DNA from: Nocardia sp. alder85J
GTDB taxonomy: Bacteria; Actinomycetota; Actinomycetes; Mycobacteriales; Mycobacteriaceae
Length of the DNA stretch: 64,000 nt
Direction: 5' to 3'
Assembly: GCF_020176955.2 (NCBI RefSeq)
Contig: NZ_JAIUCZ020000010.1
Span: 248,001 to 312,000, forward strand
Below are positions 1 to 8,782 of the stretch, piece by piece. Both the position numbers and the translations under genes were made by a program. Numbering within the stretch: position 1 is the first letter of the stretch; every line of letters begins with the position of its first letter. The notes under the pieces are model-generated. The model did not search any database and had not been told where the DNA came from. It worked only from the letters and a program-made list of their open reading frames with translations.

Positions 1-711
1 GCGGAAGTTGGGCATGGTGCGGCCCGGCATCTCGAATCGCTGGATCAGATAGCTGATGTCGTCCATCATGCGGTCCGGCACCAGATCCAGCGCCGCGCCC
101 GTGACCGAGCGGTAGAAGATCATGTGCAGGTTCTCGTCGGCGGACACCCGTTGCAGCATGCGGTCCGCGATCTGGTCGTCGCAGACCCGGCCGGTGTTGC
201 GGTGGCTGAGCCGGGTGGCCAGCTCCTGGAAGGTCACGTACGCGACCTGCATCAGGACCCCGCCCCAGCGCGGATCGGTGGGAGTGGGGACGCCGGTGGT
301 CATGTGCGCCATCCGGGCCCGCTCCAGCGCCACCGGATCGACGCCGCGGGTCACCATCAGGTAATCGCGAATCACGATGGCGTGCCGATTCTCTTCGGCG
401 GTCCAGCGGCCCACCCAGGTGCCCCACGCGCCGTCCTGCGAGAAGTTCGCGGCGATCTCGCGGTGGTAGGCGGGCAGGTTGTCCTCGGTGAGCAGGTTGG
501 TGATCATCGCGACCTTCGCGATCTCGCTCAGCCTGGACTGGGAAGGCTCCCAGTCGACTCCGCCCATCGCGGCGAAGTTCCGGCCCTCGTCCCACGGGAC
601 GTAGTCGTGTGGATGCCAGTCCTTGGCCATCTTCAGGTGGTGGTTCAGGTGCTGCTCGGCTACGGGTTCGAGCTCCCGCAAAAGCTCGAACTGCGTCAGT
701 TCCTCGGTCAC
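1..711 (-). CDS. desA: Acyl-[acyl-carrier-protein] desaturase, DesA type (3' end outside window)
   Basis: Reading from a GTG at 711, 237 codons stay open to the window edge, so the C-terminus is missing. The protein would introduce a double bond into ACP-bound fatty acids with a non-haem di-iron centre. Two iron-ligand motifs are visible: EENRH about residue 108 and DENLH about residue 190, the EExxH/DExxH pattern of the ferritin-like fold. The N-terminus (TEELTQFELLRELEP) is typical of mycobacterial DesA1/DesA2 proteins. It is divergent from the PH-domain gene at 844. Family assignment is secure; which DesA paralogue it is cannot be decided here. Confidence 0.88.
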   Translation of the reverse strand, partial: MTEELTQFELLRELEPVAEQHLNHHLKMAKDWHPHDYVPWDEGRNFAAMGGVDWEPSQSRLSEIAKVAMITNLLTEDNLPAYHREIAANFSQDGAWGTWVGRWTAEENRHAIVIRDYLMVTRGVDPVALERARMAHMTTGVPTPTDPRWGGVLMQVAYVTFQELATRLSHRNTGRVCDDQIADRMLQRVSADENLHMIFYRSVTGAALDLVPDRMMDDISYLIQRFEMPGRTMPNFR

Positions 712-843
712 ACGCGCCTCCGCTGTCGTACATCGACGAAACGAAAAAAGGGTGGTCGAACTCGAGTCGAGCGAATGAGCTGCCTGGCATTGTTGCACCT
801 TCGGGCGCTTCGGCTCCACTGTCCCGCGCGGTAGGGTTTGTAC

Positions 844-1389
844 ATGGGTTATCCGGAGGAGCTGCTCGCGCCGGACGAGCAGTTGCTGCTGCATCGTCAT
901 CCGCACTGGAAGATGTTGTTCTGGCCCGCGGTCACTTTCATCGTCGTCACCGCGGTCGCAGGATTCGCCGGGGGCGTCGCGTACCCGCACACCACCGGCA
1001 CCGCGCGCGACGCGGTGCTGATCGCCGTGGTCGTGCTCTGGGCCGCGATTGTGCTGTGGCGCTGCCTCGGTCGGGTGTTGCATTGGAAGTCAACGCATTT
1101 CATCGTCACCGACCGGCGGGTGATGGTGCGCGAAGGGGTGTTCACGCACACCGGAATCGACATCCCGCTGAATCGGATCACCAGTGTCCAGTTCCGCAAC
1201 GGTGTGTCCGATCGGTTGCTGGGCACCGGCACCCTGATCATCGAATCGGCCTCGGGCGAGCCGCTCGAGTACGACGACATCCCCGATGTGCTCGCGGTGC
1301 ACAACCTGCTGTACCACGAGGTCTTCGATCAGGACCACTACGATCCGCGCTACGACCCGCCCGGATCGGGCCACCGGCACGGCTCGTGA
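844..1389 (+). CDS. PH-domain (DUF304/bPH2-like) membrane protein
   Basis: About 181 residues with two hydrophobic segments (roughly residues 25-45 and 57-75), followed by a soluble bacterial PH-like domain. That domain contains the usual pattern of a Thr-Asp-Arg-Arg stretch, then IPLNRITSVQ. The family is membrane-anchored and its biochemical role is unknown. ATG 844 is preferred to the upstream ATG at 838 because homologues begin MGYPEE. It resembles the Rv3278c protein of M. tuberculosis, which also lies beside the purK/purE region, supporting orthology by synteny. Confidence 0.85.
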   Translation: MGYPEELLAPDEQLLLHRHPHWKMLFWPAVTFIVVTAVAGFAGGVAYPHTTGTARDAVLIAVVVLWAAIVLWRCLGRVLHWKSTHFIVTDRRVMVREGVFTHTGIDIPLNRITSVQFRNGVSDRLLGTGTLIIESASGEPLEYDDIPDVLAVHNLLYHEVFDQDHYDPRYDPPGSGHRHGS

Positions 1390-1471
1390 GCGGAACGGGA
1401 CAATCGCGACCGGGTACGGGCAACAGGGCATATCGAACACCCACTACCACCGGAGTCAGTAGTCTTTATCC

Positions 1472-2149
1472 GTGACCGCAGTACTGCTCGCCGAAGACGA
1501 CGAGGCCATCGCCGCCCCGCTGTCCCGGGCACTGGGCCGCGAAGGCTACGCCGTGACCGTGGAGAGCTTCGGCCCCGCGGTGCTGCAACGCGCGCTGGAG
1601 GGTGAACACGATCTCCTGATCCTGGACCTGGGCCTGCCCGGGATGGACGGCCTGGAGGTGTGCCGGCAGGTCCGGGCGCGCGGCGCCGATCTGGCGGTGC
1701 TCATGCTCACCGCCCGCACCGACGAGGTCGACTTCGTCGTCGGGCTGGACGCCGGGGCCGACGATTACGTCGGCAAGCCGTTCCGGCTGGCCGAGTTGCT
1801 GGCCCGGGTGCGAGCGTTGCTGCGCCGCAGCGGTATCGGCGACGAGGCGGTCGAGATCGGTGGCGTCCGGCTGGAGCCGCAGGCCCGCCGGGTGCTCGTC
1901 AACGGCCACGAGGTGAATCTCGCCAACAAGGAGTACGAGCTGCTCAAGGTGCTGATCGACCGGGCCGGCCAGGTGGTGCCGCGGGAGACCATCCTGCGCG
2001 AGGTGTGGGGTGACGCCGACCTGCGCGGCTCCAAGACCCTGGACATGCACATGTCCTGGTTGCGCCGCAAAATCGGCGACGAGGGCCCGGTGGCCGAGCG
2101 CCGCATCGTCACCGTCCGGGGTGTCGGCTTCCGGTTCAACGCCGACTAG
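1472..2149 (+). CDS. OmpR/PhoB-family response regulator
   Basis: 225 residues. The receiver domain (about 1-120) has acidic residues D9/D10, phospho-acceptor D52 in LILDLGLPGMDG, switch T80 and conserved K102. It is followed by an OmpR-type winged helix (about 128-222) ending VRGVGFRF. It is cotranscribed with the histidine kinase, whose ATG directly follows this TAG stop. The stimulus and targets are not indicated by the sequence. The start codon is GTG. Confidence 0.95.
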   Translation: MTAVLLAEDDEAIAAPLSRALGREGYAVTVESFGPAVLQRALEGEHDLLILDLGLPGMDGLEVCRQVRARGADLAVLMLTARTDEVDFVVGLDAGADDYVGKPFRLAELLARVRALLRRSGIGDEAVEIGGVRLEPQARRVLVNGHEVNLANKEYELLKVLIDRAGQVVPRETILREVWGDADLRGSKTLDMHMSWLRRKIGDEGPVAERRIVTVRGVGFRFNAD

Positions 2150-3457
2150 ATGCGCCGCCGAATCCTGCTGTCGATGCTGGCCGCGTTGACCCTGACCACG
2201 GTGGTGCTGGGCATCCCGCTGGCTTATACGGCCTGGCAGTGGGTCGCCGACATCACCCGCAACGATCTGCGCGCCCGGCTGGACCGGATGTCGGTGGAGA
2301 TCGTCGCCCAGGAACGCGACGACGGGCTCGTGCACGGCACGCTCGACCTGCGGTCGGTGCGGCCACTGATCCCGCCCGGCGGTCGGCTCACGGTCATCTA
2401 CCCGACACCCGAGGACGCCGCGCTGCGCATCGATGCGGGCGTGTCCCGGGTGCCCGCGCCGATCGTGGAGTCGCTGTCGATGGGCACCTCCGGATCGCTG
2501 CGGCTGGAGGCGCCGTCCGGGCAGATGCACAACATGCAGCGGCAGGCCGTCGGCGCGGTCGCGCTGGTGGCGCTGGCCTCACTGGCCGCCGGCGCGGCGG
2601 TGGCGGTGGTGACCGCGCGCCGGGTGGCCGATCCGCTGCGCGATGTGGCCGCCCGCGCGGCCCGGCTGGCCAAGGGCGATTTCCGGGCCGATTCGCGCCG
2701 GCACGGCATCACCGAGCTGGACCGGGTCTCCGACGTGCTGGATTCGGCGACGGTCGAGATCGCGGGCCGGCTGCAACGCGAGCACGCGCTGGTGGCCGAC
2801 GTCTCGCATCAGTTGCGCAGCCGGTTGACCGCGGTGCGGTTGCGGCTGGACGAGTTGTCGGCGCACACCGATCCGGCGGTGGTGCACGAGGCCGAGGAGG
2901 CGATGGCGCAGGTCGACCGGCTCACCGCCGCCATCGACGAATTGGTGCGGGCCTCGCGCGACGACGGCGCCGCCGATCGCGATCCGGTGCCGGTGGTGGC
3001 CGAACTGCGGAAGGTGATCTCGGAGTGGCGGCTGCCGTTCAGCGAGGCCGGGCGGATGCTGATGCTGTCCGGCGATCCGCTGCTGCGGGCGCCGGTGACC
3101 GCCTCCCGGCTGCGCGAGGCGGTGGCGGTGCTGGTGGACAACGCCCTGATGCACGGTGGCGGTGACTGCACGGTGTCGGTGCGCGCGGTGTACGGCGGTC
3201 CGGATCTCACGCCGCTGGTCGCGGTGGAGGTCGCCGACGAGGGCGAGGGGGTCAGCGACACGCTGGCGCCGCACATCTTCGACCGGGGTTTCTCCAGCGC
3301 CGGGTCCACCGGTGTCGGCCTGGCGCTGGCCCGGGCGCTGATCGAGGCGGACGGCGGACGCCTGGAGCTGCAACGACGCCGGCCCGCGCTGTTCAGCGTG
3401 TTCCTGGGCAAACCCGGGCAGCAACGCTCGACCGCGATCGGGAACGAGCCGCGCTGA
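2150..3457 (+). CDS. Membrane sensor histidine kinase
   Basis: 435 residues with a transmembrane helix at about 8-29, a short extracytoplasmic domain, a second helix at about 133-156, a HAMP domain, an H-box with H220 in DVSHQLRSRL, and an HATPase domain. The ATPase domain shows an N-box (VLVDNALMHG), a G1 box (DEGEGV) and a G2 box (GVGLALA). It would phosphorylate the regulator encoded immediately upstream. The start directly abuts the regulator's stop. Its own TGA stop overlaps the first unit of the tandem repeat at 3456. Confidence 0.94.
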   Translation: MRRRILLSMLAALTLTTVVLGIPLAYTAWQWVADITRNDLRARLDRMSVEIVAQERDDGLVHGTLDLRSVRPLIPPGGRLTVIYPTPEDAALRIDAGVSRVPAPIVESLSMGTSGSLRLEAPSGQMHNMQRQAVGAVALVALASLAAGAAVAVVTARRVADPLRDVAARAARLAKGDFRADSRRHGITELDRVSDVLDSATVEIAGRLQREHALVADVSHQLRSRLTAVRLRLDELSAHTDPAVVHEAEEAMAQVDRLTAAIDELVRASRDDGAADRDPVPVVAELRKVISEWRLPFSEAGRMLMLSGDPLLRAPVTASRLREAVAVLVDNALMHGGGDCTVSVRAVYGGPDLTPLVAVEVADEGEGVSDTLAPHIFDRGFSSAGSTGVGLALARALIEADGGRLELQRRRPALFSVFLGKPGQQRSTAIGNEPR

Positions 3458-3590
3458 GGCGGAGCCTCATGTTCGGTACCGAGGCGGAGCCTCATGTTCG
3501 GTACCGAGGCGGAGCCTCATGTTCGGTACCGAGGCGGAGCCTCATGTTCGGTACTGCGGCGGGGCCGGTACCGCGGCGGAGCCTCACGTC
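3456..3590. repeat. Four 25-bp tandem repeats, each with a GAGGC/GCCTC hairpin
   Basis: Units at 3456-3480, 3481-3505, 3506-3530 and 3531-3555 are identical except for the last base of the fourth. Degenerate copies continue to about 3590. Each unit contains GAGGCggaGCCTC, a 5-bp stem with a 3-base loop, followed by ATGTTCGGTAC. The array lies between convergent genes (kinase and gtrA), so a bidirectional terminator role is possible. The first unit overlaps the kinase stop codon. Confidence 0.9.
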
Positions 3591-3601
3591 CCCCGCCGCG
3601 C

Positions 3602-4144
3602 TCAGCTGTGGCCGAGCTGCTCCTCCTCGTAGAGCCCTTCGAACTCCTCGACCAGGGTGTCGATCTCGTTGGGGAACACCCAGCGGCGCATCGCCCAGAA
3701 GCGGAAGACCATCTGCAGGATGTTGCCGATGAGGAAGGCACTGACGAAGTCGGCGATGTTCTCGGTGGTCAGGCTGACGGCCGGCACCTGGAGATCGAAG
3801 ATGTAGCGCGAGGCCCACAGCGGAATATTGCTGAGCAGCACGCCGATCCCGCTGACCGCGAAGAACAGCAGCGCCTCGTGATGCTTCTCGCGCCCGCCGC
3901 GGCCCTTGAACGACCACTCCCGATTGAGGATGTAGGACGCGATGACCGCGATGACACCGGAGATGATCTTCGCGGTGATCGGCTTGGACGACAGCACGGT
4001 CAGCTTCAGCAGATAGAAGATACCGCTGTCGATGACGAACGTGGTGCCGCCCACGATCGCGAACTTGATCAGCTCGCGATGCCGGTAGGCGAACTCGCGC
4101 ACGGCCGGCGGCAGCACTTTGACCACGTTGTCCAGGAATGACAC
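3602..4144 (-). CDS. GtrA-family membrane protein
   Basis: 180 residues with four predicted transmembrane segments (about 25-45, 55-73, 88-108, 130-150). The family signature KFAIVGGTTFVIDSG is near the N-terminus, and NREWSF follows the second helix. GtrA proteins are thought to help move lipid-linked sugars across the membrane in cell-envelope glycosylation. The acidic C-terminal tail is cytoplasmic. It is divergent from purK. M. tuberculosis also has a GtrA gene (Rv3277) beside purK, so this is conserved synteny rather than a functional link to purines. Confidence 0.9.
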   Translation of the reverse strand: MSFLDNVVKVLPPAVREFAYRHRELIKFAIVGGTTFVIDSGIFYLLKLTVLSSKPITAKIISGVIAVIASYILNREWSFKGRGGREKHHEALLFFAVSGIGVLLSNIPLWASRYIFDLQVPAVSLTTENIADFVSAFLIGNILQMVFRFWAMRRWVFPNEIDTLVEEFEGLYEEEQLGHS

Positions 4145-4278
4145 GGGGCGAGTTTATGCCTGTGCGCCGGGGGCCCGCCCCGGCCCCCCGGAGAATCGGA
4201 ACCAGTTCCACCTCGATACCGCCTCCGACGGGCGGCGGTTGCCCGAGGTTGCCCCGTCGGCAGGCCGGTGGGCAGGGG

Positions 4279-5502
4279 ATGACAACATTGTGTGACGTGA
4301 GCCCTCGTTCTTTCGACTCGTCGGGAATGCCGACGGTAACCATGATCGGTGGCGGCCAGCTGGCGCGGATGACGCATCAGGCTGCGGTCGCGCTGGGGCA
4401 GTCGCTGCGGGTGCTGGCCGAGCGGCCCGACGACCCGGCCGCCCAGGTCTCGCCCGAGGTGGTGCTCGGCGCGCACACCGATCTGGCGGCGCTACGCAAG
4501 GCCGCGATCGGCTCCCACGCGCTGACCTTCGACCACGAACACGTTCCCACCGAACATCTCGAGGTCCTGATCGCCGAGGGCGTGAACGTGCAGCCGCCGC
4601 CGCAGGCCCTGGTCTTCGCCCAGGACAAGTTGGCCATGCGGCGCAAACTGGCCGAGCTCGGCGTGCCGGAACCGCCGTTCGCGGTGGTCGAATCGGTGGC
4701 CGACGCCGTCGGCTTCGGTGACGCGCACGGCTGGCCGTTCGTGCTGAAGGCGGTGCGCGGCGGCTACGACGGCCGCGGAGTGTGGATGATCGACGACCGC
4801 GCCGAGGCCGAGCGGATCACCGCCGGGCAGCTGGCCGCGGGGGTGGGCCTGCTCGCCGAGCAGAAGGTGGATCTGAAGCGGGAACTGTCCGCGATGGTGG
4901 CCCGCTCGCCGTTCGGCCAGGCCGCCGCCTGGCCCGTGGTGGAGACCGTGCAGCGCGAGGGCCAGTGCGCGGTGGTGATCGCCCCCGCCCCCGATCTGTC
5001 GTCCGCCGCGGCGACCGAGGCGGCCGGGCTGGCCCTGCGGCTGGCCGCCGAACTCGGCGTCACCGGCGCGATGGCGGTCGAACTGTTCGAGACCCACTCC
5101 GGTGAACTGCTGGTCAACGAGCTGGCCATGCGTCCGCACAACTCCGGCCACTGGGGCATGGACGGCGCGGTCACCGGCCAGTTCGAACAACATCTGCGCG
5201 CGGTGCTGGACTACCCGCTGGGCAGCACCCGCCCGCTGGCCCCGGTCACGGTGATGGCGAACATCCTCGGCGCCCCCGAGGCCCCCGCCATGTCGATGGA
5301 CGAACGCCTGCACCACCTGTTCGCCCGCCTGCCGGAGGCCCGGGTGCACCTCTACGGCAAGGGCGAACGCCCGAAACGCAAGATCGGGCACGTCAACATC
5401 CTCGGTGACGACGTGGCCGAGGTACGCGAGAAGGCGGAACGCGCGGCGTACTGGATGTCGCACGCCGTATGGACCGACGGATGGGACCCCCATGGCCACT
5501 GA
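4279..5502 (+). CDS. purK: N5-carboxyaminoimidazole ribonucleotide synthase (PurK)
   Basis: ATP-grasp enzyme that carboxylates AIR with bicarbonate to N5-CAIR in purine synthesis. The N-terminal MIGGGQLARM nucleotide/AIR-binding loop, the VKAVRGGYDGRGV ATP-grasp segment and NELAMRPHNSGHW near the C-terminus are all present. The start is uncertain: ATG 4279, GTG 4300 and ATG 4327 are all in frame. 4279 is used because actinobacterial homologues have a short extension before the first glycine loop. The stop overlaps the purE start by 11 bp, indicating translational coupling. Confidence 0.95.
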   Translation: MTTLCDVSPRSFDSSGMPTVTMIGGGQLARMTHQAAVALGQSLRVLAERPDDPAAQVSPEVVLGAHTDLAALRKAAIGSHALTFDHEHVPTEHLEVLIAEGVNVQPPPQALVFAQDKLAMRRKLAELGVPEPPFAVVESVADAVGFGDAHGWPFVLKAVRGGYDGRGVWMIDDRAEAERITAGQLAAGVGLLAEQKVDLKRELSAMVARSPFGQAAAWPVVETVQREGQCAVVIAPAPDLSSAAATEAAGLALRLAAELGVTGAMAVELFETHSGELLVNELAMRPHNSGHWGMDGAVTGQFEQHLRAVLDYPLGSTRPLAPVTVMANILGAPEAPAMSMDERLHHLFARLPEARVHLYGKGERPKRKIGHVNILGDDVAEVREKAERAAYWMSHAVWTDGWDPHGH

Positions 5503-6043
5503 CGACACCGCCACCCCTTCCGGGCATTCCTCCGCAGGCGCCACGCCCGGCCCGCAGGTCGGCCTGATCATGGGCAGCGACTCCGACTGGCCCACCATGG
5601 AAGCGGCCGCCGAGGCCCTGGCCGAGTTCGGTGTCCGCTTCGAGGTCGGCGTGGTCTCCGCACACCGCACCCCGCAGCGCATGCTCGACTACGCCCGCAG
5701 CGCCGCCACCCGTGGCCTGCACGTGATCATCGCCGGCGCCGGCGGCGCCGCCCACCTGCCCGGCATGGTCGCGTCGGCCACCGCACTCCCGGTCATCGGC
5801 GTCCCGGTCCCGCTGAAGTACCTCGACGGCATGGACTCGCTGCTCTCGATCGTCCAGATGCCCGCCGGCGTCCCGGTCGCCACCGTTTCCATCGGCGGCG
5901 CCCGCAACGCCGGCCTGCTCGCGGTCCGCATCCTCGCCGCCACCGACCCGGCCCTGCGCGCCCGCATGGAACAGTTCCAGGCCGAGCTGGAGAAACTCGT
6001 GCTGGAAAAGGACGACGCCCTTCGCACCCGCCTGCTCGGCTGA
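5492..6043 (+). CDS. purE: N5-carboxyaminoimidazole ribonucleotide mutase (PurE)
   Basis: 183 residues. It converts N5-CAIR to CAIR, the next step after PurK. Class I signatures are GSDSDWPTM, SAHRTPQRM (with the catalytic His) and GAGGAAHLPGM. An N-terminal extension of about 20 polar residues precedes the fold. ATG 5492 lies inside the end of purK, giving the classic purK-purE operon. Confidence 0.96.
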   Translation: MATDDTATPSGHSSAGATPGPQVGLIMGSDSDWPTMEAAAEALAEFGVRFEVGVVSAHRTPQRMLDYARSAATRGLHVIIAGAGGAAHLPGMVASATALPVIGVPVPLKYLDGMDSLLSIVQMPAGVPVATVSIGGARNAGLLAVRILAATDPALRARMEQFQAELEKLVLEKDDALRTRLLG

Positions 6044-6079
6044 GCCCGGTCGGAGCCGTCCGTCCCGCGGCGCGGCGGC

Positions 6080-6302
6080 CGACTCGACCAGACCCGCCCG
6101 TTCGAGCCCCTCGAGGACATCCTCGACGGTTTCGGGCGGGTCGGTCCGCGAGTTCGGCGATCTGCTGCACGCATGCCCGAACGACCCGATCATCGAGCCT
6201 GGGTGGTCAGCTCCGCGTGCGCGGGGACGGCCGAGACCCCTCGGCGGCCCGGGCAGCGATGGCCCCGGGTTCGGTGCGTTCGGCGGTCTGTGGTCCGGCC
6301 AT
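6080..6302 (-). pseudogene. Decayed small winged-helix-like gene
   Basis: On the minus strand an ATG at 6302 follows a strong ribosome site (AAGGAGG, 4 bases upstream) but reads only 31 codons to a TGA at 6207. Shifting frame, further protein-like text continues: VSAVPAHAELTTQA, then LDDRVVRACVQQIAELADR, then PPETVEDVLEGLERAGLVE. The last two resemble a winged helix-turn-helix. At least two or three frame changes are needed. Either this is a pseudogene or only the 31-residue peptide is made. No function is assigned. Confidence 0.45.
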
Positions 6303-6411
6303 GATTCCTCCTTCGATATTCGAATCCTGCGCAATAAACGAAACGGGAAGGTCCTGGGGCGGCGCGTCGGACGAGGGCGTGGGGGGCGTCGGTGGGGGCG
6401 GGTAGGTTGCA

Positions 6412-7773
6412 GTGGTGGAGGTCGAGACGCTCGCAGGGCTGTTGCCGGACGGCGCCGTGGTCACCGATCCGGACATTCTTGTCGGGTATCGGCAGGATCG
6501 GGCGCAGGATCCGAAGGCGGGGATGCCGTTGGCGTTGGTGCGGCCCACCGATACCGCGCAGGTCGCGACGGTGGTGCGGTGGGCTCGGGAGCGTCGGGTG
6601 CCGATCGTGCCGCGGGGGGCGGGGACCGGGTTGTCCGGTGGGGCGACGGCGCAGGACGGTGCGTTGCTGCTGAGTACCGAGCGGATGCGGGATATCGCCG
6701 TGGATCCGGTGACGCGGACCGCGGTGGTGCAGCCGGGGCTGTTGAATGCCGAGGTCAAGGCGGCGGTGGCGGAGTACGGGCTGTGGTATCCGCCGGATCC
6801 GTCGTCGTTCGAGATCTGTTCCATCGGAGGGAACGCGGCGACCAACGCGGGTGGGTTGTGCTGTGTGAAGTACGGGGTGACCACCGATTATGTGCTCGGC
6901 ATGGAGGTGGTGCTGGCCGACGGGACCGTGGTGCGGCTGGGCGGTCCGCGGTTGAAGGATTCGGCGGGGTTGTCGCTGACCAAACTGTTCGTGGGCAGCG
7001 AGGGGACCCTCGGCATCATCACCGAGCTGACCCTGCGGTTGCTGCCCGCGCAGTCGCCGCAGGCCACGGTGGTGGCGACGTTCGCCACGCTGGAGGCGGC
7101 CTGTGACGCGATCCTGGCGATCACCGGGCGGTTGCGGCCGTCGATGCTGGAGTTCATGGATGCGGTCGCGATCAACGCGGTCGAGGACGAACTGCGGATG
7201 GGGCTGGATCGGGCGGCCGCGGCGCTGCTGGTCGCGCGGTCGGACGCGCCGGGCGAACATGCCGAGCGGGAGGCCGCCGAGATCGCCTCGCTGTGCGAGA
7301 AGGCCGGGGCCACCGAGGTTTTCGCCACCGACGACCCGGACGAGGGGGAGGCGTTCACGGTCGCCCGGCGGTTCGCGATCCCGGCGCTGGAGCGCAAGGG
7401 GCCGCTGCTGCTCGAGGACGTCGGGGTGCCGCTGCCGAAACTCGGCGATTTGGTGACCGGTATCGCGGATATCGCGCGCCGGCTGGAGGTGGTGGTGTCG
7501 GTGATCGCGCACGCCGGTGACGGCAACACCCATCCGCTGATCTGTTACGACCCGGCCGACGCGGACGAGACGGCGCGCGCTCAGCGGGCCTTCGGTGAGA
7601 TCATGGATCTGGCGATCACCCTCGGCGGCACCATCACCGGCGAGCACGGTGTCGGCCGCCTCAAGAAGGCGTGGCTACCGGATCAGCTCGGCCCCGACGT
7701 GATGGCGCTGACCCGCCTGATCAAGAACGCGCTCGACCCGGAGGGCATCCTCAATCCCGGGGCCGTACTGTAG
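6412..7773 (+). CDS. FAD-linked oxidase, glycolate/D-lactate dehydrogenase (GlcD) family
   Basis: 453 residues. The N-terminal FAD-binding domain carries PRGAGTGLSGGA, and SSFEICSIGGNAATNAGG contacts the cofactor. The C-terminal FAD-oxidase domain has HAGDGNTHP (metal-binding histidines) and TGEHGVGRLKK. Members oxidise 2-hydroxyacids such as glycolate, D-lactate or D-2-hydroxyglutarate. The substrate here cannot be read from sequence. It resembles the single-subunit mycobacterial enzymes and has no GlcE/GlcF partner nearby. The start is GTG 6412 without a strong ribosome site. Codons end in G unusually often compared with purK/purE. Confidence 0.88.
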   Translation: MVEVETLAGLLPDGAVVTDPDILVGYRQDRAQDPKAGMPLALVRPTDTAQVATVVRWARERRVPIVPRGAGTGLSGGATAQDGALLLSTERMRDIAVDPVTRTAVVQPGLLNAEVKAAVAEYGLWYPPDPSSFEICSIGGNAATNAGGLCCVKYGVTTDYVLGMEVVLADGTVVRLGGPRLKDSAGLSLTKLFVGSEGTLGIITELTLRLLPAQSPQATVVATFATLEAACDAILAITGRLRPSMLEFMDAVAINAVEDELRMGLDRAAAALLVARSDAPGEHAEREAAEIASLCEKAGATEVFATDDPDEGEAFTVARRFAIPALERKGPLLLEDVGVPLPKLGDLVTGIADIARRLEVVVSVIAHAGDGNTHPLICYDPADADETARAQRAFGEIMDLAITLGGTITGEHGVGRLKKAWLPDQLGPDVMALTRLIKNALDPEGILNPGAVL

Positions 7774-7810
7774 CCGGAACAATCGTCGCTACCAAGGAGT
7801 TCCACCGAGC

Positions 7811-8101
7811 ATGACGACCAGGCTCGAACACAACGCCGACGCCACCCGGTACGAGATATACATCGACGGCACGCTCGCGGGCTACGCGGACTACAACGAG
7901 CGCACCGTCGGTGACACCCCGGCCCGGGATCTCCAGCACACGCTGACCTTCCCCGAATTCCGGGGCCGCGGGGTCGCGGCGCAGGTGGTCGAATTCGCGC
8001 TGCGGGACTCCCGGGACAATGGCTTCGCGATAATACCGACCTGCTGGTACGTCGAGAAATTCATCGCGGAACATCGGGAATACGCCGATCTGGTGGCCTA
8101 A
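7811..8101 (+). CDS. Small GNAT-like N-acetyltransferase (Acetyltransf_CG type)
   Basis: 96 residues matching the short GNAT family of YjdJ-like proteins. It carries the acetyl-CoA pyrophosphate loop FRGRGVAAQVVEFAL and the C-terminal CWYVEKFI segment that is characteristic of this subfamily. An AAGGAG ribosome site lies upstream. The substrate is unknown. It ends tail-to-tail with the next minus-strand gene, the two stop codons overlapping by 4 bp. Confidence 0.85.
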   Translation: MTTRLEHNADATRYEIYIDGTLAGYADYNERTVGDTPARDLQHTLTFPEFRGRGVAAQVVEFALRDSRDNGFAIIPTCWYVEKFIAEHREYADLVA

Positions 8102-8397
8102 TTCCGCCGCCACAGGCGCTGGTTGACGCCGGTGCCCAGCGCATGGGCGACCTTGCTGCCGTCGAAACCCGGCAGTCGGCGCAACCGATCCAGGAATTTG
8201 CTGTCGGCCGCGGAACGCGGTACGACGCAACCGTTTCCGCGCGTGCCGATGAGCACGTAGAACACCACGTCGGTGAACGGGCCGTCCGACGTGCTGATGA
8301 TTCGAACCTCCGAAAGATCCTGCCACGCAACCTCTTCGATCCGCCCGTTGTCGAGGGTGCGCCGGACGAACCTGTCGTTGATCTCGACTCCGGCCAT
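8098..8397 (-). CDS. Conserved hypothetical protein, 99 aa
   Basis: A small soluble protein with no recognised catalytic motif. The sequence alternates short strands (DRFVRRTLDN, VAWQDLSEVRIIST, TDVVFYVLI) and ends in a basic tail. The N-terminal half resembles PH-like or immunity-type beta folds, but this is only an impression. It is convergent with the acetyltransferase gene and is the last host gene before the integrated element. Confidence 0.6.
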   Translation of the reverse strand: MAGVEINDRFVRRTLDNGRIEEVAWQDLSEVRIISTSDGPFTDVVFYVLIGTRGNGCVVPRSAADSKFLDRLRRLPGFDGSKVAHALGTGVNQRLWRRN

Positions 8398-8553
8398 GAG
8401 TCAATAGTGCGCTATGAGCCGCACGTATGCATAGACCCTAATTCGCCCGATTGCGAATGAAACGCCAAATGCAAGAACAACTCTGGCGACGCGGCCGGCC
8501 GGGAATCCACGAAATCGCCGTCCGGGCCGGACCGCCGTCGCCGAGCGGGGAAC

Positions 8554-8627
8554 TCAGCCCTTCAGCAGTGCGCGCGACATGACCACGCGCTGAATCTGAT
8601 TGGTGCCCTCGTAGATCTGGGTGATCT
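8554..8627 (-). pseudogene. Displaced original 3' end of fadE25 (host side of attL)
   Basis: On the minus strand these 74 bases encode ITQIYEGTNQIQRVVMS then RALLKG and a stop, which is the C-terminus of the FadE25 protein now encoded at 17918-19078. The copy was cut from its gene by insertion of the element. The final codons differ from the functional copy at four positions, all third-codon positions, so both tails encode the same residues. Confidence 0.93.
8576..8627. other. attL: 52-bp core repeat, left end of integrative element
   Basis: Identical base for base to 17940-17991. Outside the 52 bp the two copies diverge: leftwards into the original host tail, rightwards into element DNA. 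The core encodes, on the minus strand, the IYEGTNQIQR catalytic signature of the acyl-CoA dehydrogenase. The exact crossover inside the core cannot be placed. Confidence 0.93.
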
Positions 8628-8782
8628 CTCGGCGCTTGTGGGCGACCTGGGGAAATAACAGAAAAAGCCCTCTTGAGCTGGGTCGGAGCATCTTTCCGCT
8701 TCTGCCCAGTTCTCTGCTGTTCCGGGACCATTACGGCCTGTGGACGGCCTGGCCTTCTGGCTGATTCGGGCCGTGACCTGTC

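Noticed and set aside
8438..8731. Frame crossing attL that includes part of the displaced fadE25 tail
   Set aside because: It is not in the fadE25 frame and is created by the junction of host and element DNA.
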